Assembly: GCF_014203645.1 (NCBI RefSeq)
Contig: NZ_JACHJL010000006.1
Span: forward strand, 62,001-126,000
Direction: 5' to 3'
Source: Streptomyces zagrosensis
GTDB taxonomy: Bacteria > Actinomycetota > Actinomycetes > Streptomycetales > Streptomycetaceae
DNA length: 64,000 nt
Of this stretch, positions 9,061 through 18,500 are shown in pieces (the first letter of the stretch is position 1; the number at the start of each line of letters is the position of its first letter). A program made the position numbers and the translations under genes. Under the pieces are notes generated by a model. That model was not told the origin of the DNA and did not search any database. It saw only the letters and a program-made list of their open reading frames with translations.

Positions 9061-9087
9061 CCACCGTGTCCACCGTGTCCACCGTGT
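9061..9087. repeat. 9-bp tandem repeat, CCACCGTGT x3
   Basis: Three perfect copies at 9061, 9070 and 9079, followed by a degenerate fourth (TCACCGCG). It lies in the 295-base gap between the zinc-ribbon gene and the convergent permease gene. The rest of that gap is G/C-rich with imperfect repeats of TTGCTGACGGG and no gene. Confidence 0.85.
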
Positions 9088-9350
9088 TCACCGCGCCTCG
9101 GCAGGGGCCGGCGGGGTCGGCTGGTTGCTGACGGGGCCGGCGGTTTGCAGACGGGACCGATGGGTTGCTGACGGGCCGTCAGGAAGGCGAAGTCTCTAGC
9201 CCCAGGCCCGATGGGTCGAGCTGAACGGGATGGACGCTAGCCACTGGTCAGTTGGTCCTCAGCCGCAAGAGGCGCGACAGCAGACCCCGGGCATCTCGCA
9301 CTACCGACCACCGGGCCGTAGCGATGCGAGAACAGGGCTGACCAAGGACG

Positions 9351-10520
9351 TCAGACGTCCCGCTTCTCCAGCACCGCGAAGGCGCCGGCCATTGCCACGC
9401 CCGCGACGATGATGACGATCAGCAGCGGCTCCCAGCCGGAGGGCCCGGAGTCCGAGATGGTGTTGCTGTACAACACGCCGAGCTGGCTGGGCACCGAGTA
9501 GTCAAGCAGCGCCTCCTGCACATCTTGTAGCGCCTCGCCTTGCATGAACAGTGCCAACACCATCGGCAGCAGTACCAGGCCGATCATGACGGTGATCGCC
9601 CCGGCGGAGTGGCGCAGCAGCGAGCCGACGCACAGTGCGAGCAATCCGAGCGCGGCCACATACAGGCTGACCCCGATGGTCGCCTTGACCCAGTCAGCGC
9701 TACTGGAATCACCTGCGCCCCGGTGACCGCCCAGTATGCCGTCGTTAATGAGCGCGACCAGGGTGGTCGAGGCGAGCGTCACCGCGAAGGACAGGCCGAA
9801 GAACACGAGCGTCTTGGCCACGAGCACCCGGCCGCGGCTCGGGCACGCGGTCAAGGTGGTACGGATCATGCCCGTGCCGTACTCCGACGAGACGACCAGC
9901 ACCCCGAGCGTGATCACGCACATCAAACCGAGCAGCACCCCGAAGAAGCCGAAGGCCAGCGGCGATTCGCCCTCCAGGTCGGTGTCGCCACTGGAGATGC
10001 CCACCACGGTCAGCAGGCTGATGCCCACCACGAGCGCGACCATGACGCTCAGCGTCCACACCGTGGAACGCACCGACTTGATCTTGGTCCACTCGGAGGC
10101 GAGCGCATGCCCGAGGTGCGTGGGCTGAATCGGGATCGGCGAGCTGTAACCACCGGGCGCGAAGCCGCTGCCCTGCACTGGAGCGTGCGCCTGTGCGTAG
10201 GGCGCCGGCGCCTGGGGGTGCCCGTGTGCCGGCGCGTACGCCCCGGTCTGCTGCGGTACGGGCGGAGCCTCCAGCGTCTGGAGCTGCTGCGGCTGCTGCT
10301 GCGGCTGCTGGGCCTGATGTGCCAGCGGCGGCTGGGCCGGCTGGGCTTGCTGGGCCGGCGGCTGGGCCGGAGCCGATGACGGGGGCTGCTGCGGCTGCGC
10401 CGGTGCGGCCTGGGCGGGGGCCGGCTCGCCTTGCTGCGGCTGCTGGCTGACCAGCGGTGCGGTGGGCGCTGCCGGGGGCTGCGCGGCGGGGGTGCCCTGC
10501 GGCTGCTGAGGGGTGGTCAT
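9351..10520 (-). CDS. ABC-2 type transporter permease with long Gln/Pro-rich N-terminus
   Basis: A 389-residue protein. The first 130 residues are a disordered Pro/Gln/Ala-rich stretch. The second part starts with a conserved segment (ASEWTKIKSVRSTVWTL) and has about six hydrophobic segments between residues 170 and 389, including SSEYGTGMIRTTL between segments. It is the membrane half of an exporter whose ATPase is the upstream gene, overlapping by 4 bases (ATGA). The paralogous pair at 12.0-14.1 kb lacks the long N-terminal tail. Substrate unknown; peptide or drug export is typical of the family. Confidence 0.85.
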   Translation of the reverse strand: MTTPQQPQGTPAAQPPAAPTAPLVSQQPQQGEPAPAQAAPAQPQQPPSSAPAQPPAQQAQPAQPPLAHQAQQPQQQPQQLQTLEAPPVPQQTGAYAPAHGHPQAPAPYAQAHAPVQGSGFAPGGYSSPIPIQPTHLGHALASEWTKIKSVRSTVWTLSVMVALVVGISLLTVVGISSGDTDLEGESPLAFGFFGVLLGLMCVITLGVLVVSSEYGTGMIRTTLTACPSRGRVLVAKTLVFFGLSFAVTLASTTLVALINDGILGGHRGAGDSSSADWVKATIGVSLYVAALGLLALCVGSLLRHSAGAITVMIGLVLLPMVLALFMQGEALQDVQEALLDYSVPSQLGVLYSNTISDSGPSGWEPLLIVIIVAGVAMAGAFAVLEKRDV

Positions 10521-11863
10521 CGGGCGTCCTCGTTGTCGCGCTTGTTCAGGTCGGCGGGGGCGGCGGGCGGCTGCGCCGCGGGGGAGGGGGCCGGGGCGGA
10601 GGGGGCTGCGGCCTCGTACGGGCTCGGAGCAGTCGGCTGGTCCGGCAGGGCGCGCAACTGCGTGGTGCGCGGCGAGCCACCGGCCGCCTGCTGGGGCGGT
10701 GGCTGGTGCGGCGTCGGCTGCTGCGGCAGTGGCTGACCTGGGGCCGCTGCGGCGGGGCCTGGCTGCTGCGCCGGGTAGGGCTGCTGGCCCGGGGCGTACG
10801 GGTGCGGTGGGCCGGACGCGTAGGGGTTCGGCTGGCCGGGGGCCATGCCGGGCCCCTGCGGCGCGGGGTGGCCCCAGCCCTGCGGGGGCCCGGGCTGGAC
10901 CGGCTGGCCCGGCGCGAGGCCCTGCTGGAGCCCAGCGCGTAGATCCTGCGTTGAGCGGTAGTCCACGGCGCCCTGCGTCATGCGCATGTACGCCTCTTCC
11001 AGCGAAGCCCGGTGCGGCGACAGCTCCCACAGCCGGATGTCCGCACCGTGTGCGAGGTCGCTGATCCGTGGCAGCGGAATTCCGGAGACCCGCAGCGCGC
11101 CGTCCTGCTCGGGCTGCACCTGCCCGCCAGCCTCGGCGAGGGCGGCCAACAGCTTCTCGCGCTGTTGCGGCTCGGTGTCCGGGGTGCGTACCCGGGCGAA
11201 GTCGGCAGAGTTGGCCGAAATGAAGTCGGTCACACTCATATCGGCGAGCAGCTGACCACGGCCGATGACGATCAGATGGTCCGCGGTAAGCGCCATTTCG
11301 CTCATCAGGTGGCTGGAGACGAAGACCGTACGGCCCTCGGCTGCGAGCTGTTTCATGAGGTTACGCACCCACAGGATGCCCTCCGGGTCGAGACCGTTGA
11401 CCGGCTCGTCGAAGAGGAGTACCTGCGGATCGCCGAGCAGGGCCGCCGCGATGCCGAGCCGTTGGCCCATGCCGAGCGAGAAGCTCTTGGACCGCTTTTT
11501 GGCCACCTCCTGGAGCCCGACCACGCCGAGCACCTCGTCCACCCGGCGGGCCGGGATGCCGGAGAGTTGCGCGAGGCACAGCAGATGGTGACGCGCGCTG
11601 CGGCCACCGTGCACGGCCTTGGCGTCGAGGAGCGCGCCGACCTGCCGCGGGGCGTTCGGCAGCCGGCGGAACGGATAACCGCCCACCGTGACCTGACCCG
11701 CGGTCGGCTCGTCGAGGCCCAGGATCATGCGCATGGTCGTCGATTTGCCGGAGCCGTTGGGGCCCAGGAAACCGGTGACGGCGCCTGGCCGCACCTGGAA
11801 GGACAGGTTGTGCACGGCCGTCTTGGCGCCGTAGCGCTTCGTCAGGCCGACTGCCTCGATCAA
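10517..11863 (-). CDS. ABC transporter ATP-binding protein with Pro/Gln-rich C-terminal tail
   Basis: A 448-residue protein. The ABC domain fills residues 1-230: Walker A GPNGSGKST, signature FSLGMGQRLG, Walker B VLLFDEP, and the H-loop in VFVSSHL. A DUF4162-like segment follows, ending in LEEAYMRMT. Residues 310-448 are a low-complexity Pro/Gln/Gly tail, unlike the usual 300-residue family member. The start is a TTG at 11861-11863, supported by alignment with the paralogue's MIELVGLTKRYG and by GAGGGG seven bases upstream. It overlaps the permease start by 4 bases. Confidence 0.88.
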   Translation of the reverse strand: MIEAVGLTKRYGAKTAVHNLSFQVRPGAVTGFLGPNGSGKSTTMRMILGLDEPTAGQVTVGGYPFRRLPNAPRQVGALLDAKAVHGGRSARHHLLCLAQLSGIPARRVDEVLGVVGLQEVAKKRSKSFSLGMGQRLGIAAALLGDPQVLLFDEPVNGLDPEGILWVRNLMKQLAAEGRTVFVSSHLMSEMALTADHLIVIGRGQLLADMSVTDFISANSADFARVRTPDTEPQQREKLLAALAEAGGQVQPEQDGALRVSGIPLPRISDLAHGADIRLWELSPHRASLEEAYMRMTQGAVDYRSTQDLRAGLQQGLAPGQPVQPGPPQGWGHPAPQGPGMAPGQPNPYASGPPHPYAPGQQPYPAQQPGPAAAAPGQPLPQQPTPHQPPPQQAAGGSPRTTQLRALPDQPTAPSPYEAAAPSAPAPSPAAQPPAAPADLNKRDNEDAR

Positions 11864-12052
11864 TTCTCCGCCCCTCGCGAGATCGTCGGGACGTCAACCA
11901 ATTGGCGGGACGCCCCCGTGAGGGTTAGGAGGATAACGGTGAGCTGACGGTTCCACTTCTGCCGCGATCGATGTGAGGCCCGGCACACCGGCACCGCAGC
12001 ACTGGCCCTTGCGGTGGCTGGCCATCAATGCCACTCGTGTCGTACGCGGCGC

Positions 12053-12823
12053 TTAGGCATCCCGCTTCTTCAGCGAGATATAGCCGCCTACCAGGGCCGC
12101 GAGTACCCACAGCGCCATGATGAAGATGCCGCCCCAGGGCCCGTACGGGGCGTCGTCGCCGGTCTCCACCACCTGCATGATGCGTGAGCCCGCCTGGTCG
12201 GGCAGATACTGGCCGACCTTCTCGGTTGCCGAGACGTTGCCCAGGATGTTCGAGATGAGGAAGAAGAACGGCATCAAAATGCCGAGCGAGAGCATCGGGC
12301 TGCGCAACATCGCGGTGACACCCATCGCGAATACCGTGATCAGGGTCATATAGATCGCGCTGCCGAGCAACGCTCGCATGACGCCCGAGTCGCCGAGTGC
12401 CGCCTTGTGGTCGCCGAGCATGGCCTGGCCCGCGAAGAAGCTGAGGAAGCTGATGACAAGGCCGACCACGAACGCCAGCAGCGTGGCCACGGCGATCTTG
12501 CTGAAGAGGAAGGTGAAGCGCTGCGGGACCGCCGCGAGCGAGGTGCGGATCATGCCGGTGCTGTATTCGTTGGAGACCACGAGCACACCGAAGACGATCA
12601 ATGCAAGCTGGCCGAGGCCGATGCCGGCGAAGCTGATCTGCGTCGGATCGAATTCGAGCTTGTCCTGGCGAGACATGTCGTCGAATTCATTCTTGCTCAC
12701 GGCGCTGATCAACATGGACAGGGCCACCGTCACCACCAGCGCCAGCGCCATGGTCCAGACCGTGGAACGCACCGACCTGATCTTGGTCCACTCGGACCTG
12801 AGTACCTGCGTTGCGACCGCCAT
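12053..12823 (-). CDS. ABC-2 type transporter permease
   Basis: A 256-residue integral membrane protein with about six hydrophobic segments. It begins with LRSEWTKIRSVRSTVWTMAL, nearly the same motif as the permease at 9351-10520, and also has the loop SNEYSTGMIRTSL. It partners the ATPase immediately upstream, with a 2-base gap. The pair is a paralogue of the pair to its left, separated by about 190 bases that probably hold a promoter. Streptomyces often carry such tandem exporters. Substrate unknown. Confidence 0.86.
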   Translation of the reverse strand: MAVATQVLRSEWTKIRSVRSTVWTMALALVVTVALSMLISAVSKNEFDDMSRQDKLEFDPTQISFAGIGLGQLALIVFGVLVVSNEYSTGMIRTSLAAVPQRFTFLFSKIAVATLLAFVVGLVISFLSFFAGQAMLGDHKAALGDSGVMRALLGSAIYMTLITVFAMGVTAMLRSPMLSLGILMPFFFLISNILGNVSATEKVGQYLPDQAGSRIMQVVETGDDAPYGPWGGIFIMALWVLAALVGGYISLKKRDA

Positions 12824-12825
12824 CG

Positions 12826-14082
12826 TCAGGACCCCTTCTTCCGCTGCCAGTCAGCTCCCCAGCCGCCCGACTGGCCGCCTTGCTGCCCGGGCCCCGGTTG
12901 GCCAGGTTGGCCAGGTTGGCCCGGTGGAGAGTCCGGCCCCTGCTGTGGGTAACCCGGAGGCGGGTATCCGCCGCCCGGTGGCACCTGCCCGCCGCCCGGT
13001 GGCATCGGCGGCGCACTCGGCGGCATCGCGCTGCCGGGAGGCCCCGGCGGCACAACCCCCGGCGGCACAACCCCCGGCGGCACAGCCGCCCCAGGAGGCA
13101 CCGGCTGGGCCTGCGGTCCACCCGGTAGCGGGCCGCCGTAAGGGGCACCCGGCACGAGCGGATGTGCCCCCGTCGGCCCCGAGTGCGCGTGGTACTCCAC
13201 CGACTCCGCCGTGAGCTGCATGAACGCTTCTTCGAGCGACGCCCGCTGGGGGCTCAGCTCATGCAGGACGACCTGGTGGCGCGCGGCCAACTCGCCGAGC
13301 TGCGCCGGGTCGGCACGGTCCACCTCAAGGGCGCCGTCCACCGCGACCAGCGCCGAGTAACCCGCCTCCGACAGCGCCTCACGCATCCGCTCGTGATCGG
13401 GCGTGCGCACCCGTACGTACGAGCGCGAGTTCTGCGCGATGAACTCCGACATCGACGTGTCGGCCATCAACTTGCCCTGCCCGATGACCACCAAGTGGTC
13501 GGCGGTGAGCGCCATTTCGCTCATCAAGTGGCTGGAGACGAACACCGTACGTCCCTGTGCGGCCAGGTTCTTCATCAGGTGGCGAATCCAGTGAATGCCC
13601 TCGGGGTCGAGGCCATTGACCGGCTCGTCGAACATCAGTATCTCGGGGTCGCCCAGCAAGGCCCCGGCTATGCCGAGCCGCTGGCCCATACCGAGCGAAA
13701 AGCCCTTGGAACGCTTCTTCGCGACCGAGGAGAGGCCGACCGTGTCCAACACCTCGCTGACCCGGCTCGTCGGAATGCCGTTGCTCTGCGCGAGACACAG
13801 CAGATGGTTGTACGCGCTGCGCCCGCCGTGCATGGCCTTCGCGTCGAGCAGCGCACCGATGTGCTTGAGCGGTTCGTGCAGCTGTCGGTAGTGCTTGCCA
13901 TCAATACGGACATCTCCGGCCGTGGGATTGTCCAAGTCGAGCATCATCCGCATCGTCGTGGACTTCCCCGCCCCGTTCGGCCCCAGAAATCCGGTGACGA
14001 TCCCGGGGCGCACGGTGAACGTCAGCCGATCCACGGCGAGCTTGTCGCCGTAGCGCTTGGTCAACCCCACAAGCTCGATCAT
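12826..14082 (-). CDS. ABC transporter ATP-binding protein with Pro/Gly-rich C-terminal tail
   Basis: A 418-residue protein. Walker A GPNGAGKST, signature FSLGMGQRLG, Walker B ILMFDEP and the switch His in VFVSSHL are all present in the first 230 residues. After the DUF4162-like part (ending LEEAFMQLT) comes a tail of about 110 residues rich in Pro and Gly, encoded by repeats such as CCCGGCGGCACAAC. The ATG start at 14080-14082 is preferred over in-frame extension to 14145. It lies downstream of a very strong terminator (14128-14168), so it starts its own transcript. Confidence 0.88.
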   Translation of the reverse strand: MIELVGLTKRYGDKLAVDRLTFTVRPGIVTGFLGPNGAGKSTTMRMMLDLDNPTAGDVRIDGKHYRQLHEPLKHIGALLDAKAMHGGRSAYNHLLCLAQSNGIPTSRVSEVLDTVGLSSVAKKRSKGFSLGMGQRLGIAGALLGDPEILMFDEPVNGLDPEGIHWIRHLMKNLAAQGRTVFVSSHLMSEMALTADHLVVIGQGKLMADTSMSEFIAQNSRSYVRVRTPDHERMREALSEAGYSALVAVDGALEVDRADPAQLGELAARHQVVLHELSPQRASLEEAFMQLTAESVEYHAHSGPTGAHPLVPGAPYGGPLPGGPQAQPVPPGAAVPPGVVPPGVVPPGPPGSAMPPSAPPMPPGGGQVPPGGGYPPPGYPQQGPDSPPGQPGQPGQPGPGQQGGQSGGWGADWQRKKGS

Positions 14083-14450
14083 GCAGGCCACGCTAAGGGC
14101 CGCACGGCTCACACGCCACCCCACGGCAACGGCGCCTCGCACCACTTTCCGTGGTGCGAGGCGCCGTTTGCTGAGCGTTTCGGGGTCACAACCGACTGGA
14201 TACCTTTCGGCTACCGGCCAGCCATCGGCCGACTACCTGCGCGAACCGCTCGCTTCCGAGCGTCATCGCCGTCATCTGCCACCGGTGACCGCGCCCGTCC
14301 GATGGCCGCCGACAAGCCGCTGGACCCCAGCGAACTGCCTGCGCTCGTACCAAGTGCCCGTCTCGACGGGCTGGACCGGCACCCGCCCCGGCGCCGCCCC
14401 AGAGCAAAGAGGCTCCGACCGGCGCCGGTACGCGGCGTGCCGACAGTGTG
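14083..14450. other. Intergenic region after filP
   Basis: 368 bases. It holds the 18-bp terminator stem described below. The stretch 14170-14450 shows no convincing coding frame on either strand. The promoter of the ABC pair must lie between the terminator and 14083, or overlap it. Confidence 0.5.
14128..14168. terminator. Very strong bidirectional hairpin
   Basis: An 18-bp perfect stem (left arm AACGGCGCCTCGCACCAC) with a 5-base loop TTTCC. It lies about 280 bases downstream of the filP stop and just upstream of the ABC ATPase start, separating two leftward transcription units. Confidence 0.85.
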
Positions 14451-15389
14451 TCAGCGGCTCTGCTGCGCCGGAACGCCGCGCTGCATCGACTCATCCTCAG
14501 TCGGGGAACCGGCCGCTGCGACCGCCGCACCCGTGAGCGTGGCCAGCATCTCGCGGACGTTGGTGAGCTGCGCGTTGATGCTGTCGCGGCGGTTGGTGAG
14601 CGCCGCCAGCTCGCGCTCGGACTCGCTGCGGACGCGGTCGGCCTTGGCGTTGGCGTCGGCCACGATGTCCTCGGCCTGCCGCTGCGCGGTCTCCACGGTC
14701 TGCCGGGCCCGGCGCTCCGCGTCCGTACGCAGCTTCTCGGCCTCCAGGCGAAGCTGCTCGGCGCGGTGCTCGATCTCCGCGAGTCGCTTCTCCGCCTTGG
14801 ACTGACGCGACGCCAGGTCACGCTCGGACTGCTCGCGGCGCTTGGCCAGGTTGGTCTCGAAGTCTGCGGCGGCCTGTGCGGCCTTGGCGCGGGTCTCCTC
14901 GAAGAGGGAGTCCGCCTCCTCGCGCTTGGTCTGCGCGTCCTTCTGCGCGTCGGTGCGCAGCGTGCTCGCGTCGGACTTCGCCTTCTCGACGATCCGCGCG
15001 CCCTCGTCCTCGGCCTTCGACTTGCGCTCGGAGGCGAACGATTCGGCGTCGTTACGCACCTGCTGCGCGGCGGACTCGGCCAGCTCGCGGTGCTGCTCGG
15101 CGGCGCGGCGGGCCTCCTCGCGCAGGTCCTTGGCCTCCTCCTCGGCGAGCCGCAGGATCTTCTCCACGCGCGCACCGAGTCCCGCGTAGGACGGCTCGGA
15201 GTCATTGACCTGGGCTTGCGCGTTCTGCGTTTCGAGGTGCAGCTCCTCGATGCGCTTTTCCAGGGAGGTGATGCGTGCCAGGGCGCTGTCTCGGTCGGCG
15301 ACGAGCTTGGTAATGCGGTCGTCCACCTGACCGCGGTCGTATCCACGCCGCACGAGCTCGAAGCCGAAGGGGGAGGAAGTGTCGCTCAT
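14451..15389 (-). CDS. filP: FilP-type coiled-coil cytoskeletal protein
   Basis: A 312-residue almost entirely helical protein, rich in Ala, Glu, Arg and Lys with heptad/hendecad spacing from about residue 20 to 285. FilP in S. coelicolor is an intermediate-filament-like protein that forms a network behind the hyphal tip, interacts with DivIVA and Scy, and gives the cell stiffness. The N-terminus (SPFGFELVRRGYDRGQVDDRI) is the conserved DivIVA/Wag31-like head seen in this family. Length agrees with S. coelicolor FilP (about 310 aa). It lies 115 bases downstream of scy in the same direction, the known arrangement. Confidence 0.92.
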   Translation of the reverse strand: MSDTSSPFGFELVRRGYDRGQVDDRITKLVADRDSALARITSLEKRIEELHLETQNAQAQVNDSEPSYAGLGARVEKILRLAEEEAKDLREEARRAAEQHRELAESAAQQVRNDAESFASERKSKAEDEGARIVEKAKSDASTLRTDAQKDAQTKREEADSLFEETRAKAAQAAADFETNLAKRREQSERDLASRQSKAEKRLAEIEHRAEQLRLEAEKLRTDAERRARQTVETAQRQAEDIVADANAKADRVRSESERELAALTNRRDSINAQLTNVREMLATLTGAAVAAAGSPTEDESMQRGVPAQQSR

Positions 15390-15504
15390 GGGGTTCCTGT
15401 CGAAAGAAGACCGGTGAGGTGATAGAGAGAATCCTAGGGGTGCGGACGGCGTGTCTTCGAGTCATTGCCCGTTTGATCTGGAGAATGACCCCTCATTTGA
15501 GTGG

Positions 15505-18500
15505 CTAGCCGTCAGACTGCTTGCCACTTGAACGAGTTGCGCCCGCCCCCGCCGCTGTTTTTGCGCCCCCGTTGTCCTTGCCACTCCCGCTGCCAGGCGC
15601 TGGCGCCTCGAAGGATTCGAGGGCTTCCAGCACATCCTGGACGCGAGAAATCTCCGTGTTGATGTCTTTGCGGCGGCGTACGAGCAACTCCAGCTCATGC
15701 TTACCGTCATCGACCATTCGCTTTGCCTCGTCGGCGGCCTCGGTACGCAAGCGTTCAGCATCGCGTACTGCTGTGGTCTTCTTCGACTCGGCTTCTCGGA
15801 TCAACCCATCGGCCTTCTTGACCGCGGAGATCCGAACCTTACTTGCCTCGCTGTTCGCGTCCGACAACAGTTGCTTGGCCTTCTTTTCGGCCTCAGCGAG
15901 CTGTTCTTCCGCCGCCTTGACGAGCCTATCCGCACGCTCGGCCGCGGACTTGAGCGCCTCACCGGATTCCCGGCGGGCCCGGTCGTGCAACTCCTCGACC
16001 TCGCCCTCGATCCGGGTCCGCAACTCTTCGGCCCGCTCTCTTATGGCCGTCGCGTCGCCGCGGGCTTCGGTCAGCATGGTGTTGGCGTCCGTACGCGCCT
16101 TCTCCACCAGCCGGTTACTTTCGGCGTTCGCCTCGGCGACGATCCGGTCGGCCTCCTTGCGGGCCACGCCCACCATGGTGTCGGCGCGCTCCTCGGCTTC
16201 GGTCGCCGACCGCAGCGCCTCCTCCTGGGCCCCGGCGATGAGTTGGTCGGCCTGCTCGGCCGCCTCGCCGCGGCGCTTGGCCGCCGCCGCCCTGGCCTCG
16301 TCCACCGTGCGTTCCGACTCGACCTGTGCCTTGGCGAGCAGGCGCTCCGCCTCTTCCTGGGCGCGCGTTTTGATCTTCTCGGATGCGACGCGGGTGCGCG
16401 TGGCGTGCTCCTGTGCCGAGGTGACCGTGGCCGCCGCGTCCGCCCGTAGCCGATCGGCTTCCTTGGTCGCGCCGGCCACCAGCCGGTCCGCCTGCTCGGC
16501 GGCCTCGGCCCGGCGCTGGCCCGCGGCCTCGCGCGCCTCGTCCACCGTGCGATCGGCCTCCTGCCGCGCGGCGGCCGTCGTCTCGGCCGCTGCGCGTTGC
16601 ATCCGCTGGGTCTCGGCGGTCACCTCGGCCCGCAGCCGCTCGGCCTCCTTGGCCGCGTCGCCGACGAGCTTCTCGGATTCCTTCGTCGCCTCGGCGATGA
16701 GCCGGTCGGCCTGCTGTGCGGCGTCCGAACGCAGCCGGTTGGCGTCCTGCCTGGCCTCGGCGCGCGATCGCGCGGCATCCTGCTCGGCCGCCGCGAGGGC
16801 GTCCGCCGCCTCCGTACGCAACCGCTGGCCCTTGGCGGTGGCGTCGGCGACCAGGCGGTTGGCCTCCTTCGTCGCCTCCGTGACCAACGTATCGACCTGC
16901 TGGGCCGCGTTGCTACGAAGCTGGTCGGCCTCCGCGCGGGCCTCGGCGCGCGCTCGTTCCGACTCCTCGATGGCCTCCGAGACCGTGCGCTCGGCGAGCG
17001 CCTTGGCGGCGTCGGACTCCTCGCGCGCCTCCCGACGCACCCGCGCCGCGTCGGCGGAGGCCCGCTCCCGCTCGTCGTACGCATCGGCGCGGACCCGGTC
17101 CGACTCCCCTTGCGCCTCGGTGCGGGTGCGCTGCGCCGCGTGCTCGGCGGCCGAGCGCAGCCCGGCGATCTCCTGCTCGGCCTGCTCCTGAAGGCCCGCG
17201 ACCGTGTCCCGTACTTGCTGGGCGGTCTGCTCGGCGGTCGAGACCAGTTCGGTTGCCCGCTGCTCCGCCTCGTCGCTAAGGCGCTGCGCCTCGGCCTGCG
17301 CCTCAGCGACCCGCTTACGGGCCGACGCCAGCAGTTCCTCGCTCTGTTCCTGGGCCCGCTCGCGCTCGCGCTGGGCCTCGCTGCGGGCGTCGCCGAGCAG
17401 TTCCTCGGCCTCCCGGCGGCGGCGGGCCGCCTCGTCCTGTGCTGCCGACAGCGCCTCGGCCGCTTCGGCGGCAAGCCGCTCGGCCGCCGCCTTCGCCTCG
17501 GCCCGTACCCGGTCGGCGCTCTCCTGCGCATCCGTGCGCAGTTGCTCCGCCTCCGCCGCGGCCTCGCTGCGCAGCCGTACCGCAATCGCCTCGCCCTCCG
17601 CGCGGGCGCTTGAGGCATCCGCCGACGCCTCGTCCCGCAGCCGCTGGGACTCCGCCTCGGCCTGCTCCTGGAGCGCGCGCAGCCGCTCCACGGACTCGGC
17701 GCGCAGCCGCTCCGTCTCCTCGGTCGTCTCGCGGCGCAGCCGCTCGGCCTCGGCACGCGCCTCGCGCAGCGCCTCCTCGGCGGCGCTGACCCGCTGCTCG
17801 GCCTCGCTGTGCAGCCGCGTGAGCTCGACCTCGGCCTCGGCACGCCGCTCGGCGGCCGATCGCTCGGCCTCCTCGCGCAGCCGCTGGGCCGCCTCCGCTG
17901 CCTCGGACCTGATCTTGCCGGCGCCCTCATCGGCGGCGGCTACCAGGTCCTCGGCCTCGCCCCGGGCGCGCTCCAGGGCCTCCTCGGACTGCTTACGCAG
18001 CGCCGCGGCGCGCTCGCTGGCCTCGGTGCGTACCCGCTCGCTCTCGGCGGTCGCGCCGGCCCTGCTCTCGGCGGCGTCCGCCTTGGCCTTGGTGAGCAGC
18101 TCCTCGGCGGTCTTGGCCGCCTCCTCGATCTGCTGCACCGCGTCCCGGCGGGCCTCGCCGCGAATCTTCTCGCCCTCGGCGACGGCCTCGGCCCGCAGCT
18201 GCTCGGCCTCCCCGCGCAGCCGCCTGGCCTCCTCCTGGAGCTCGACGGTCTTGGCGCGGTACTCCTTGGTGTCGTCCTTGGCCGCGCCCTTGAGCTGCGC
18301 CGCGGTGTCGTGCGCCGCCTCCCGCAGCCGGTCCGCCTCGCTCTCCGCCTCGGTCCTGATCCGCTCGGCCTCGGCGGCAGCCGCCTTGGTGGTGGCCTTG
18401 GCGTCATCGGCGGCCTTGGTCAGCACGTCCTCGGCCGTACGAGCCGCCTTGGCCAACTGCGCGGCGGCGTCCTCGGCGGCCTCGGCGCGTGCCTTCTCCT

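Noticed and set aside
9061..9087. Possible CRISPR-like repeats (also at 22692-22756, 53502-53546 and 50551-50630)
   Set aside because: The units are 9-10 bp, directly adjacent, with no unique spacers and no cas genes in the window. They are minisatellites.
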